A stretch of 64,000 bases of DNA from Enterobacter ludwigii (lineage in GTDB: Bacteria > Pseudomonadota > Gammaproteobacteria > Enterobacterales > Enterobacteriaceae): the NCBI RefSeq assembly GCF_001750725.1, contig NZ_CP017279.1:3286001-3350000 (forward strand), read 5' to 3'. The position numbers were made by a program, and so were the translations under genes. The first letter of the stretch is position 1. Every line of letters begins with the position of its first letter. The notes under the pieces are model-generated. The model made no database searches. It saw only the letters and a program-made list of their open reading frames with translations, and had not been told where the DNA came from. Below, piece after piece: positions 19,700-26,923 of this stretch.

Positions 19700-20746
19700 A
19701 TGAACTGGCAGCCTTTTCGCGGCGACGCACCGGAAAATATGACCATTTTCAGTGCGTCATTTCCGGATATTAGCGACCAGTGGCCGATGAAGGACGACAC
19801 TGCCCGTGAGATCAATTCGATTAATCGGGCGTTGAAAGCCGACCCGGCGCTTCGTCCTCCGTTGATTGAATACGAAGAGGGGGGACAGGCCGTGCTTGTC
19901 CCACAGAACCGTTATTCCGGGCAAGCCTACCGCAATCGTCCGGCGCTCACCGCGTGGCGTACCCGGCTGGTTCCCTCTGCGCTGGCGCTTTTTGTGGTGC
20001 AAAACCCGCTGGAGGAGCGCCTGCCAGACGGAACCCGAATGGACAGCGACAGCCGCCAGTGGTTTATCCATGCGAACGATGCCATTGGTGTGCGCTCCCG
20101 TGCAAAAGTACTGGCTGCGATGGTGGATAAATACATCCGCAACGGGAACGATAACAATTGGGTGAGCCTGGCGAGCGGGGCTGCAATTCCCGTGCTGGAG
20201 GCGCTGCGCGAGGCGAAGCTCGACGGCCAGCAGGTGTATCTGACGCTGGTGGATAAAGACCCTGTGGCGCTCAGTTGGGCCGAAACCATGGCGGCGCAGG
20301 AAGGCATTATCGTGGGTGAACAGCTGACCCTGCTCAGGCGCAACTTGCTCCATACGCTGGTGCGTAACGAAGATTTATTGCATGAGCTGGGCGAGCATCA
20401 GGCCGAACTGGTGGATGCGCTGGGGATTTTCGACTATTTCAACGATGCCGATGCGGTGATTTTTCTCCAGCGTGCGCTGCGGCTGATAAAGCCCGGCGGG
20501 GCGGTGATTGTCTCGAATATGCTGGCCAGCAGCCCACAAATCGATTTTATTTTGCGCTGTATCGGCTGGGAGGATATTTATCCGCGGACGCTCCGGCAGC
20601 TGCAGGATATTCATATCGCGGCAGGCGTGCCGGTGGAAAATGTCACCGTGGTGGTCCCGAAAGACGGGGTATATGCGGTGATGGAGATTAAGGTGGGGGA
20701 TGACAAACCGCACGGTCAGTTCCCTCTCCCGGAGGGGGAGGGCTAG
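19700..20746 (+). CDS. Class I SAM-dependent methyltransferase-like protein
   Basis: This 348-residue protein has a Rossmann methyltransferase core. VSLASGAAIPVLEAL (about residue 155) stands for motif I, LTLVDKDPVALSWA for the acidic motif II, and LGIFDYFNDADAV with LRLIKPGGAVIVSNM for motifs IV and V. A GGGAG site precedes the ATG. The last 8 or so residues (PLPEGEG) are encoded by a repeat element that seems to have landed at the gene end, so the original C-terminus may have been different. The substrate is unknown. Confidence 0.65.
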   Translation: MNWQPFRGDAPENMTIFSASFPDISDQWPMKDDTAREINSINRALKADPALRPPLIEYEEGGQAVLVPQNRYSGQAYRNRPALTAWRTRLVPSALALFVVQNPLEERLPDGTRMDSDSRQWFIHANDAIGVRSRAKVLAAMVDKYIRNGNDNNWVSLASGAAIPVLEALREAKLDGQQVYLTLVDKDPVALSWAETMAAQEGIIVGEQLTLLRRNLLHTLVRNEDLLHELGEHQAELVDALGIFDYFNDADAVIFLQRALRLIKPGGAVIVSNMLASSPQIDFILRCIGWEDIYPRTLRQLQDIHIAAGVPVENVTVVVPKDGVYAVMEIKVGDDKPHGQFPLPEGEG

Positions 20747-20756
20747 GGTGAGGGGG
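20721..20756. repeat. REP-like CCCTCTCCC...GGGTGAGGG element
   Basis: A palindromic core (CCCTCTCCC and GGGGGAGGG) is followed by a GCTAGGGTGAGGGGG tail. A related copy lies at 29246-29330. It overlaps the 3' end of the methyltransferase-like gene. This is the usual extragenic repeat type of Enterobacter and Klebsiella. Confidence 0.7.
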
Positions 20757-20785
20757 ACAGGGCGCTAGAATATTTACCGTTCCTC

Positions 20786-20810
20786 AGTTGTTCGGTTTAC
20801 CCGAACAACT
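20786..20810. terminator. 10-bp perfect stem downstream of the small minus-strand gene
   Basis: AGTTGTTCGG and CCGAACAACT pair perfectly around the loop TTTAC. It lies 11 bases past the stop of the minus-strand ORF ending at 20822 and also after the plus-strand gene ending at 20746. There is no T run, so its role as terminator is a guess. Confidence 0.45.
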
Positions 20811-20821
20811 ACCATGAAGGA

Positions 20822-20977
20822 TTAGCTGGTTTCTTTATTCTCAATGTCTGTTGGGGATTCTTGCTTTTCATGCTCTATCTGCTGACCAGTCTCCTGAACC
20901 AACTTCCGGGCCATTTCCTTGATACGCTCTCGACTTTCACAGGTTCGAGAGTTTATTACTTCATTTAAGGTCTTCAT
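20822..20977 (-). CDS. 51-residue antitoxin-like remnant
   Basis: This short gene begins MKTLNEVINSRTCESRERI and ends in IENKETS. It has an excellent ribosome site, GGAGG eight bases before the ATG. The N-terminal helix resembles the leader of XRE antitoxins of the HigA type (their usual start is MKTLDEVIxSRSPESQ), but the helix-turn-helix domain is missing. Replaced by a charged Glu/Lys tail, it looks like a truncated antitoxin or a small peptide in its own right. Resemblance is from memory and unverified. Confidence 0.5.
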   Translation of the reverse strand: MKTLNEVINSRTCESRERIKEMARKLVQETGQQIEHEKQESPTDIENKETS

Positions 20978-21027
20978 TTTATTGCCTCCATGCTTCTGGA
21001 TACTTGATTTAATCGCTGCGCTCTATA

Positions 21028-21477
21028 ATGATCCCCCTCATGAAAATAGATACTGCACACCCCTCACACTTCGAACGCCTGGTCGCGATCTGGGAGTCTT
21101 CCATTCGTGCCACCCACCACTTTTTACAGGAAAGCGATATTGCGGCCCTGCGCCCGTTATTGCTCAATGCCTATCTGCCCAATCTCAAGGTTATGATTGC
21201 CCGCGATGAAGCGGGTGTTATTCATGGCTTTTTAGGCGTGGATGAAAACCGCATTGAAATGCTGTTTGTGGATGATGCGAGCCGGGGAAAAGGTGTGGGG
21301 AAATTACTGCTGAACTATGCCATTGCGCATTTTGGTGCGAATGAAGTGGATGTAAACGAGCAAAACCCGCAGGGCGTTGCGTTTTATCAGCATATGGGGT
21401 TTGTGCAGGTGGGGCGCTCAGAACGCGACGGACAGGGGAATGCGTTTCCGTTGTTGCATATGAAGCTCCGGGATTAG
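21028..21477 (+). CDS. GNAT acetyltransferase, YjaB-like
   Basis: This 149-residue acetyltransferase has the acetyl-CoA motif SRGKGVGKLLLNYA and the family end VDVNEQNPQGVAFYQHMGF, both as in E. coli YjaB (TNVNEQNEQAVGFY). YjaB binds acetyl-CoA but its substrate is unknown. Starts at 21028 or 21040 are both possible; neither has a strong ribosome site. The stop overlaps the convergent RhuM stop by four bases. Confidence 0.8.
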   Translation: MIPLMKIDTAHPSHFERLVAIWESSIRATHHFLQESDIAALRPLLLNAYLPNLKVMIARDEAGVIHGFLGVDENRIEMLFVDDASRGKGVGKLLLNYAIAHFGANEVDVNEQNPQGVAFYQHMGFVQVGRSERDGQGNAFPLLHMKLRD

Positions 21478-22511
21478 CGCTTAGCCTGCTTATCCCATTT
21501 TACTAAGCCGATGATATCTTTCTCTCCTTCGGCTTCTTTCAGCAGGCGCTGTTTTTTTTCAAACGCCATGTATTCTGAGCATGCCTTTTCATCAGCCGCT
21601 TTCTTACTGATTTTACCTGCCCCTTCTAAAACGTCCCGGTCGTTAAATTGCAGGAACTGATCGAGTTTGGTTTGCCAGTCTCGTAAAAATATCTGCTTGC
21701 GGCGTTTGGCCTGATCTTCGGCAAAATCGAGCCACATATTCACGACGCGATTTAGTTCGCTTACTTCATCTTGCGACAGATAATTTTTAGCGGTGGTGAC
21801 ATCGCTTTTGCTGACTTCTTCGCCTTTATAGCTGGTCAGTCCCATATGCGGTTGAGTGGCGTCTGCACGTTGGTGAATCAACTCAGCAGCGGTATGACCC
21901 GTGCAGGCAAAATGCAGTTTATTCTGGATGGTCTGGAAGAATTGTGTGGTTTCTTTAAGCGATGGTTGGTAATCAGCGGCTAACGCAAAAATCTCCTTCA
22001 CGCGGAGATACACCCGGCGTTCGCTGGCTCGAATGTCGCGAATGCGTTCCAGCATTTCATCGAAATAGTCAGGTATGGCGGATGATCCGACAGGCGGATT
22101 CTTCAGGCGCTCGTCGTCCATAACGAAGCCTTTTACCAGATATTCCTGGAGCGTTTGGGTAGCCCACTGGCGGAATTGGATGCCGCGAGGCGAACGAACA
22201 CGGTACCCCACAGCAAGTATTGCTTCGAGGGTGTAGTGATCTATCTCTCTGGACACATTACGTTTTCCTTCCTGGCGAACTATCCGGAATTTCCGGATAG
22301 TTGAATGTTGATCAATTTCGCCCTCGGAAAATATATTCATAAGATGCTCATTGATGGTTCGAACATCTTTACCGTACAGATCGGCCATTGCTGCCTGGGA
22401 TAACCAGATTGTGTCTGATTCGAAGCGACATTCGACACGTACTCTTCCGTCACCGCTGGCAAACATAATAAATTCGCCTACCGGAGATTGGATTACGTCT
22501 TTATCTACCAT
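21474..22511 (-). CDS. RhuM family protein
   Basis: This 345-residue protein belongs to the RhuM (virulence RhuM / KilA-N related) family. Visible blocks are FASGDGRVRVECRFESDTIW, LSQAAMADLYGKDVRTINEH, REIDHYTLEAILAVGYRVRS and QFRQWATQTLQEYLVKGFVMD, all family hallmarks. RhuM was first seen in Salmonella island SPI-3, which is also inserted at selC. Here it is likewise on the selC side. RhuM proteins resemble phage antirepressors in their N-terminal region and may be toxin or defence related; the real function is unknown. Confidence 0.88.
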   Translation of the reverse strand: MVDKDVIQSPVGEFIMFASGDGRVRVECRFESDTIWLSQAAMADLYGKDVRTINEHLMNIFSEGEIDQHSTIRKFRIVRQEGKRNVSREIDHYTLEAILAVGYRVRSPRGIQFRQWATQTLQEYLVKGFVMDDERLKNPPVGSSAIPDYFDEMLERIRDIRASERRVYLRVKEIFALAADYQPSLKETTQFFQTIQNKLHFACTGHTAAELIHQRADATQPHMGLTSYKGEEVSKSDVTTAKNYLSQDEVSELNRVVNMWLDFAEDQAKRRKQIFLRDWQTKLDQFLQFNDRDVLEGAGKISKKAADEKACSEYMAFEKKQRLLKEAEGEKDIIGLVKWDKQAKR

Positions 22512-22570
22512 GTCGCCTCCACACCTTCAACGTCTAACGCTATAAGCACGTAGTATGCCAGAAACAACTG

Positions 22571-22912
22571 CTAAGCCAGGTGGTTTGTATTTGATTTTGC
22601 GAGGAGCTTTCCAGGAAATTGAGTTTTAATCGCGGCAAGCGCTTCCTCTATCTGAATAAGCTTTGCCTTCGTCCGTTTGTAATCATCCTGCAACCTTTGC
22701 TCCTGCTCGTTATAAGCCATCAGAACGATGCACCCTTTCATGACCTTTACCGTGACCTGCTTTCCGGTATCAAAACCCGCGGCACGTAGCCATTTGCCGG
22801 AAAGGATAATTTTCGGCGTGGATTTGTCGAAAACATTCGGACGATATCCCACAATTAACGAACGCTCGGTTCCGGACTGGTCGGTGTCTGGGTTAGAATG
22901 CGAATCAGCCAT
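22571..22912 (-). CDS. SymE-like type I toxin family protein
   Basis: This 113-residue protein has a SymE core: RSLIVGYRPN, PKIILSGKWLRAAGFDTGK and VTVKVMKGCIVLMAYNEQE, an AbrB-like swapped-hairpin fold. E. coli SymE is an SOS-induced RNA endonuclease/nucleoid-condensing toxin repressed by the antisense RNA SymR. The ATG at 22912 has AAGGAG six bases upstream. The usual C-terminus is longer in charge here (coiled segment QRLQDDYKRTKAKLIQIEEA). No LexA box was found upstream, and no SymR promoter could be proven on the other strand. It is divergent from a ribbon-helix-helix gene 123 bases away. Confidence 0.78.
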   Translation of the reverse strand: MADSHSNPDTDQSGTERSLIVGYRPNVFDKSTPKIILSGKWLRAAGFDTGKQVTVKVMKGCIVLMAYNEQEQRLQDDYKRTKAKLIQIEEALAAIKTQFPGKLLAKSNTNHLA

Positions 22913-23035
22913 AATCAACTCCTTGATAGTTGGTGAGGTTAGACGCTCCGGTTGTGTTCCCGCACATCGGGGCGTTGCAAAGACAGGAGGTATAGGTGGC
23001 CTCCTATGTGTGAGAATAAATGGATAGGTGGCGTC

Positions 23036-23227
23036 ATGTCAATCATATCGCGCGAAAAAAAACCAAAAGGCGGCGGACAGTCTCCGCAATTTAAGATGCG
23101 TATTGATCCGGCATTGAAGGAACAGTTGGATGCTGTAGCGGCTGAGGAAGGAGTGAGTCTCGCCAGCTGGCTGAAGGAACTGGCGAGGGATGCATTGAGA
23201 TCTAAAGGAATTGAACCTAACGGTTAG
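23036..23227 (+). CDS. Small ribbon-helix-helix (Arc/HicB-like) protein
   Basis: This 63-residue DNA-binding protein reads SPQFKMRIDPALKEQL and then EEGVSLASWLKELARDALR, the strand-helix-helix pattern of Arc, MetJ and HicB C-termini. AGGTGG lies upstream of the ATG. It is divergent from the SymE-like gene and convergent with the 599-residue unknown (17 bases between stops). It could be the local repressor of the cassette or an antitoxin without its toxin. Confidence 0.68.
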   Translation: MSIISREKKPKGGGQSPQFKMRIDPALKEQLDAVAAEEGVSLASWLKELARDALRSKGIEPNG

Positions 23228-23244
23228 AGATAATATTCAAAAAT

Positions 23245-25044
23245 TCAATCATCATTAAAGCCTATAATGTGAAACTCTGCGCCTGAAGATTTTATTGCAT
23301 TGTCGGAACTAACTAACAGTACGTCTAATTGTCTTTTGATATTATTATTATGTGATTTCAAATAATAGCTCTTAGTTGTATGGGGCTGTATAACTATCAC
23401 ACGGGTTTTTATTTTATTAGGGTTGGCGTTTAAAGTTGTAAGTTTATTTAAAAAATCAGAAGATTGTATTAATTTGTTTTCATGCCAACACATTTTATTT
23501 TTAGAATTAGTAGCCCTTTCAGTTAGATCCTGAATGAGGTTTTTACGATTTGAGTATCTAAGGTTTTTTACTGCTTGACTCAAAACAATATCATGAGCAC
23601 CAACAGATATTCTTCTACCACTGCTAATACTATTGGCTGCTTTTATATGAATCAGAGATACTATAGTCGTCCCAAGATACTCATCGATATGAATAAAATC
23701 TGCTTTTTCTCCCGCGCCATCGTCGCAATATAACCAACCTGTAGGTTTTTCAGTAGTATTGAAATTTTCGTAAGTATTCCAACGACTATTCCATCTATTC
23801 CTTACCCAGCAAAAAAGAGAATCCTGCATTCCTATCATGCTTAAATCGAGTTTTTCTGACACTAAAGGTTTCTCTTTACAGATATCAAATTTCTCGAAGT
23901 CAGCCCAAATGAACCTATTATATTCAACATCTTTATAATCGGTTTTAAAAATCCATGTATTTACTATCGCATGACCGGACTCATACCAACACTTAATTAA
24001 TTCAGGGTATTTAAGAATCTTAGCGTAATTATTGAGTATATCTTTTTTTTGTGGAATTGGATGGAGGCTACAAATCTCAAAAGAAACTTCATATTCTTTT
24101 ATTATTAACTTTACGCTAATATCGCCGCAATGAACATTTTCATAAAAAACTTTCAGTGAAAAGGATGAGTTTATGTTAGGCGAGATTTCAGTCTTATATT
24201 TCTTGGAAATCTTTCTTAGTAATTCAGATTTTGTAATGCTCATTTCGTAAGGAACGAAATCGGGATCAAGCACGGAAAAATCATAAGCATCTTTTACGCC
24301 TGTTAACTCATTTATTGGGCTAGCTAAAATGCCTATTGGCGAAAGGTTGTTTTGGTCGTTAGAGTTTAGCATGTCCAATATTTCGATAACATTTTTTTCA
24401 AAAGTTTCCCAATCTTTACATGGACCTTTCCAAATAGATGACTTAAAGGGATTTAGCCCTATTGTTTTATTATTGATACCAATTTCGGTTCGCACAGCAG
24501 ACATCATGTAAGATTGATCCTCTAAAGGATCTAAAGATTCTGCTACACTATTGCCGCCCAATACTTTTGAATCAGCCTTAAAAGTATTCTTTCCATGTAT
24601 GCCTAACAACCATAACATCTTGATATTATCTTCATTAATAAATAAGTGATTTAATTTAGATATTTCAACAGGATGTAAGTATGGCAGTGATGTGCTTTTA
24701 AAATACTCCCTTATCGAGTCTTTCATTCCTTTTTCTGAAAAATAAAATGCCACATAACTACCAAGGTTAAAAGTCAAAGCAACATGATTTTCTGTATCAT
24801 GAATATCATTTCTGCTGGTCCAGCTTGGGATTTTTTTTATAGAGTAAGGAGAAATAAATAGTGTAGAATCCTTAATTAGTTCAGTTGATAATGGATATTT
24901 TAATATATCTCCTTCATTATAAATTTTAGTATCTATAATTTGCATTATAGATTCATGTATAAATTTAGGCGTGTAGTTTGATTTATTAAAACCAACTAAA
25001 ACAGAGAAAAAAGGCGAAAGATGTTCCTTTTGAATATCGTTCAT
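23245..25044 (-). CDS. 599-residue unknown protein with predicted PD-(D/E)XK nuclease domain; candidate antiphage gene
   Basis: The function is not known. The protein is AT-rich (Lys, Asn, Ile-heavy) and alien to its neighbours. Residues 440-468 read CDDGAGEKADFIHID then LIHIKAA, followed by SSGRRISVGAHDIVLSQAVKNLRY (475-498). This resembles the restriction-endonuclease-like domain fused to some superfamily 2 helicases (pattern DDGxGExADF ... HxK ... DxxEVxxQAxxS). Likely catalytic residues are Glu446, Asp449 and Lys468. The N-terminal 400 residues have no helicase motifs and no membrane helices. A good sigma70 promoter (25058-25086) lies just upstream; the ribosome site is weak (GAGA six bases before the ATG), suggesting low or near-leaderless translation. 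It is the last gene before selC and has no obvious partner except the RHH protein. Confidence 0.6.
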   Translation of the reverse strand: MNDIQKEHLSPFFSVLVGFNKSNYTPKFIHESIMQIIDTKIYNEGDILKYPLSTELIKDSTLFISPYSIKKIPSWTSRNDIHDTENHVALTFNLGSYVAFYFSEKGMKDSIREYFKSTSLPYLHPVEISKLNHLFINEDNIKMLWLLGIHGKNTFKADSKVLGGNSVAESLDPLEDQSYMMSAVRTEIGINNKTIGLNPFKSSIWKGPCKDWETFEKNVIEILDMLNSNDQNNLSPIGILASPINELTGVKDAYDFSVLDPDFVPYEMSITKSELLRKISKKYKTEISPNINSSFSLKVFYENVHCGDISVKLIIKEYEVSFEICSLHPIPQKKDILNNYAKILKYPELIKCWYESGHAIVNTWIFKTDYKDVEYNRFIWADFEKFDICKEKPLVSEKLDLSMIGMQDSLFCWVRNRWNSRWNTYENFNTTEKPTGWLYCDDGAGEKADFIHIDEYLGTTIVSLIHIKAANSISSGRRISVGAHDIVLSQAVKNLRYSNRKNLIQDLTERATNSKNKMCWHENKLIQSSDFLNKLTTLNANPNKIKTRVIVIQPHTTKSYYLKSHNNNIKRQLDVLLVSSDNAIKSSGAEFHIIGFNDD

Positions 25045-25057
25045 AACGATCTCATTA

Positions 25058-25086
25058 ATTATAGGAAGTGGGAAATGAGATGTATA
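25058..25086 (-). promoter_or_regulatory. Sigma70 promoter for the nuclease candidate
   Basis: On the minus strand TATACA (25086-25081) and a perfect TATAAT (25063-25058) are 17 bases apart. Transcription would start near 25051, giving a leader of only about 7-8 bases before the ATG at 25044. Confidence 0.6.
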
Positions 25087-25108
25087 TATGAATTTTTAGA
25101 ATGATCTA

Positions 25109-25122
25109 GTGATGTCCATCAC
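25109..25122. promoter_or_regulatory. CRP-like palindrome between selC and the nuclease candidate
   Basis: GTGATG-TC-CATCAC is a perfect inverted repeat. On the minus strand its flanks read TGTGATGGACATCACT, close to the CRP consensus TGTGAN6TCACA. Its centre is about 64 bases upstream of the inferred start of the nuclease gene, near a class I position. It could instead be a hairpin in the selC trailer. Confidence 0.4.
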
Positions 25123-25137
25123 ATATGAAAAGAATTT

Positions 25138-25232
25138 TGGCGGAAGATCACAGGAGTCGAACCTGCCCGGGAACGCTGGCGTCCCCAACTGGATTTGAAG
25201 TCCAGCCACCTCACCGGAGATGACGATCTTCC
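25138..25232 (-). tRNA. selC: tRNA-Sec (selenocysteine, anticodon TCA)
   Basis: The 95-base sequence on the minus strand starts GGAAGATCGTCATC, has the anticodon loop in GGACTTCAAATCC, the long variable arm typical of tRNA-Sec, the T-arm GGTTCGACTCC and ends in an encoded CCA. The acceptor stem GGAAGATC pairs with GATCTTCC. This tRNA is charged with serine, converted to Sec by SelA and read at UGA. Its 3' end is a well-known integration site for islands (LEE, SPI-3), and an AT-rich cassette lies exactly on that side here. Confidence 0.97.
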
Positions 25233-25263
25233 GCGCCTGCATTGCTACATGGAGGCGGGGCGC

Positions 25264-25269
25264 ATTATA
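25264..25269 (-). promoter_or_regulatory. -10 box of the selC promoter
   Basis: On the minus strand a perfect TATAAT is followed by GCGCCCCGCC, a GC-rich discriminator as in stable-RNA promoters. It lies 32 bases upstream of the tRNA 5' end. No convincing -35 hexamer is seen. The rest of 25270-25519 has AT-rich leader sequence for yicJ and no gene. Confidence 0.6.
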
Positions 25270-25519
25270 GCTACTTTCAGGCATTTACCACATACCCCGG
25301 CACACTTTTTTCACCTCTCTTTTGACCTTAACACCCCTGTTTCAGTTAATTCCTAAGAAAATCCTCAGGTTAGCATTTCGTGCTCGTCAATATTTACCGC
25401 GATCACAAAAAACAAGAAACGTAACCAGCTAACCAGAAAACGCAATACCCGCTCCTGAAACAATGGTTTAAAAATCTGTAACCGGTCTCAGCGCCCCCTA
25501 CAGCGTGAAGGATAAAAAA

Positions 25520-26911
25520 ATGAGCGACGTATTGTCAGTAAAAGAGAAGATTGGCTACGGCATGGGTGACGCCGCCAGCCACATCATTTTCGATAACGTT
25601 ATGTTATACATGATGTTTTTCTATACCGATATCTTCGGCATTCCTGCCGGGTTTGTCGGCACGATGTTCCTGCTGGCACGTGCGCTGGATGCGATTTCGG
25701 ACCCGTGCATGGGCCTGATCGCCGACCGTACCCGCAGCCGCTGGGGTAAATTCCGGCCGTGGATACTGTTCGGAGCTATCCCGTTCGGCATTGTCTGCGT
25801 GCTGGCCTACACCACGCCGGACCTTAGCCTCAACGGCAAAATGATCTATGCCGCCATTACCTACACGCTGCTGACGCTGCTCTATACCGTGGTTAACATC
25901 CCTTATTGCGCCCTGGGCGGTGTGATCACCAACGACCCGACGCAGCGTATCTCCCTGCAGTCCTGGCGCTTTGTGCTGGCGACCGCGGGCGGCATGCTCT
26001 CGACGGTACTGATGATGCCGCTGGTTAACCTGATTGGTGGCGATGACAAAGCGTTCGGTTTCCAGGGTGGGATAGCCGTGCTGTCGGTGGTCGCGTTCCT
26101 GATGCTGGCGTTCTGCTTCTTCACCACCAAAGAGCGCATCCAGGTGCCGCCGAGCACCACCTCCATGCGCGAAGACCTGCGAGATATCTGGCACAACGAC
26201 CAGTGGCGTATTGTTGGTGTGCTGACCATTCTTAATATCCTCGCCGTCTGCGTGCGTGGCGGCGCGATGATGTACTACTGCACCTGGATCATGGGCTCGC
26301 CGGAAATCTTTGTCGCGTTCCTCACCACCTACTGTGTCGGCAACCTGATTGGCTCTGCGCTGGCGAAACCGCTCACCGACTGGAAATGCAAGGTCAGCAT
26401 CTTCTGGTGGACCAACGCCGCCCTGGCGGTGGTCAGCGTGGCGATGTTCTTCGTTCCCATGCATGCCACGGTGGTGATGTTCACCTTCATCTTTGTGATT
26501 GGGGTGCTGCATCAGCTGGTGACGCCGATCCAGTGGGTCATGATGTCCGATACCGTCGACTACGGCGAATGGACCAACGGCAAACGTCTTACCGGCATCA
26601 GCTTCGCGGGCACGCTGTTTGTGCTGAAACTCGGCCTGGCGCTGGGCGGGGCAATGATCGGCTGGATGCTGGCAGGGGGTGGTTATGACGCCGCAGCTAA
26701 AACCCAGAACAGCGCGACCATCAGCATCATTATCGGCCTGTTCACCCTGGCCCCGGCGGTCTGCTACGTGCTGAGCGCCATCATCGCCAAACGCTACTAC
26801 ACCCTGAAAACGCCCTTCCTGACCAAAATCATGAGCGAGCTGGCACACGGCGCGCGCCGCAATCAGCAGGAGTTTGACAACCTGCCGGTGAGTAAAGAAT
26901 TACAGAACTAA
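25520..26911 (+). CDS. yicJ: YicJ, GPH family alpha-xyloside:cation symporter
   Basis: This 463-residue inner-membrane symporter of the glycoside-pentoside-hexuronide family has 12 membrane helices. Family motifs are GYGMGDAASHIIFDNV near the start, DAISDPCMGLIADRTRSRWGKFRPW in loop 2 (read in two parts) and SDTVDYGEWTNGKR late in the protein. The ATG at 25520 has AAGGAT upstream; an in-frame GTG at 25505 does not. It is followed 12 bases later by the alpha-xylosidase gene, so transport and hydrolysis of the sugar are co-expressed. In E. coli the same pair sits beside selC. Confidence 0.94.
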   Translation: MSDVLSVKEKIGYGMGDAASHIIFDNVMLYMMFFYTDIFGIPAGFVGTMFLLARALDAISDPCMGLIADRTRSRWGKFRPWILFGAIPFGIVCVLAYTTPDLSLNGKMIYAAITYTLLTLLYTVVNIPYCALGGVITNDPTQRISLQSWRFVLATAGGMLSTVLMMPLVNLIGGDDKAFGFQGGIAVLSVVAFLMLAFCFFTTKERIQVPPSTTSMREDLRDIWHNDQWRIVGVLTILNILAVCVRGGAMMYYCTWIMGSPEIFVAFLTTYCVGNLIGSALAKPLTDWKCKVSIFWWTNAALAVVSVAMFFVPMHATVVMFTFIFVIGVLHQLVTPIQWVMMSDTVDYGEWTNGKRLTGISFAGTLFVLKLGLALGGAMIGWMLAGGGYDAAAKTQNSATISIIIGLFTLAPAVCYVLSAIIAKRYYTLKTPFLTKIMSELAHGARRNQQEFDNLPVSKELQN

Positions 26912-26923
26912 GAGGACGAGAGT

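Noticed and set aside
20900..21030. Short match to selC T-arm (TCACAGGTTCGAGAG) considered as attachment repeat
   Set aside because: The similarity covers only the T-arm core and lies inside the small antitoxin-like ORF; no longer copy of the tRNA 3' end is present.
22912..23036. LexA box or SymR promoter for the SymE-like gene
   Set aside because: No CTGT-N8-ACAG match; an AGGAGG/CCTCCT stem near 22985 lacks a T run and cannot be called the RNA's terminator.
25604..26848. 414-codon minus-strand open frame opposite yicJ
   Set aside because: Antisense shadow of a GC-rich membrane protein gene; composition is unlike a real protein.
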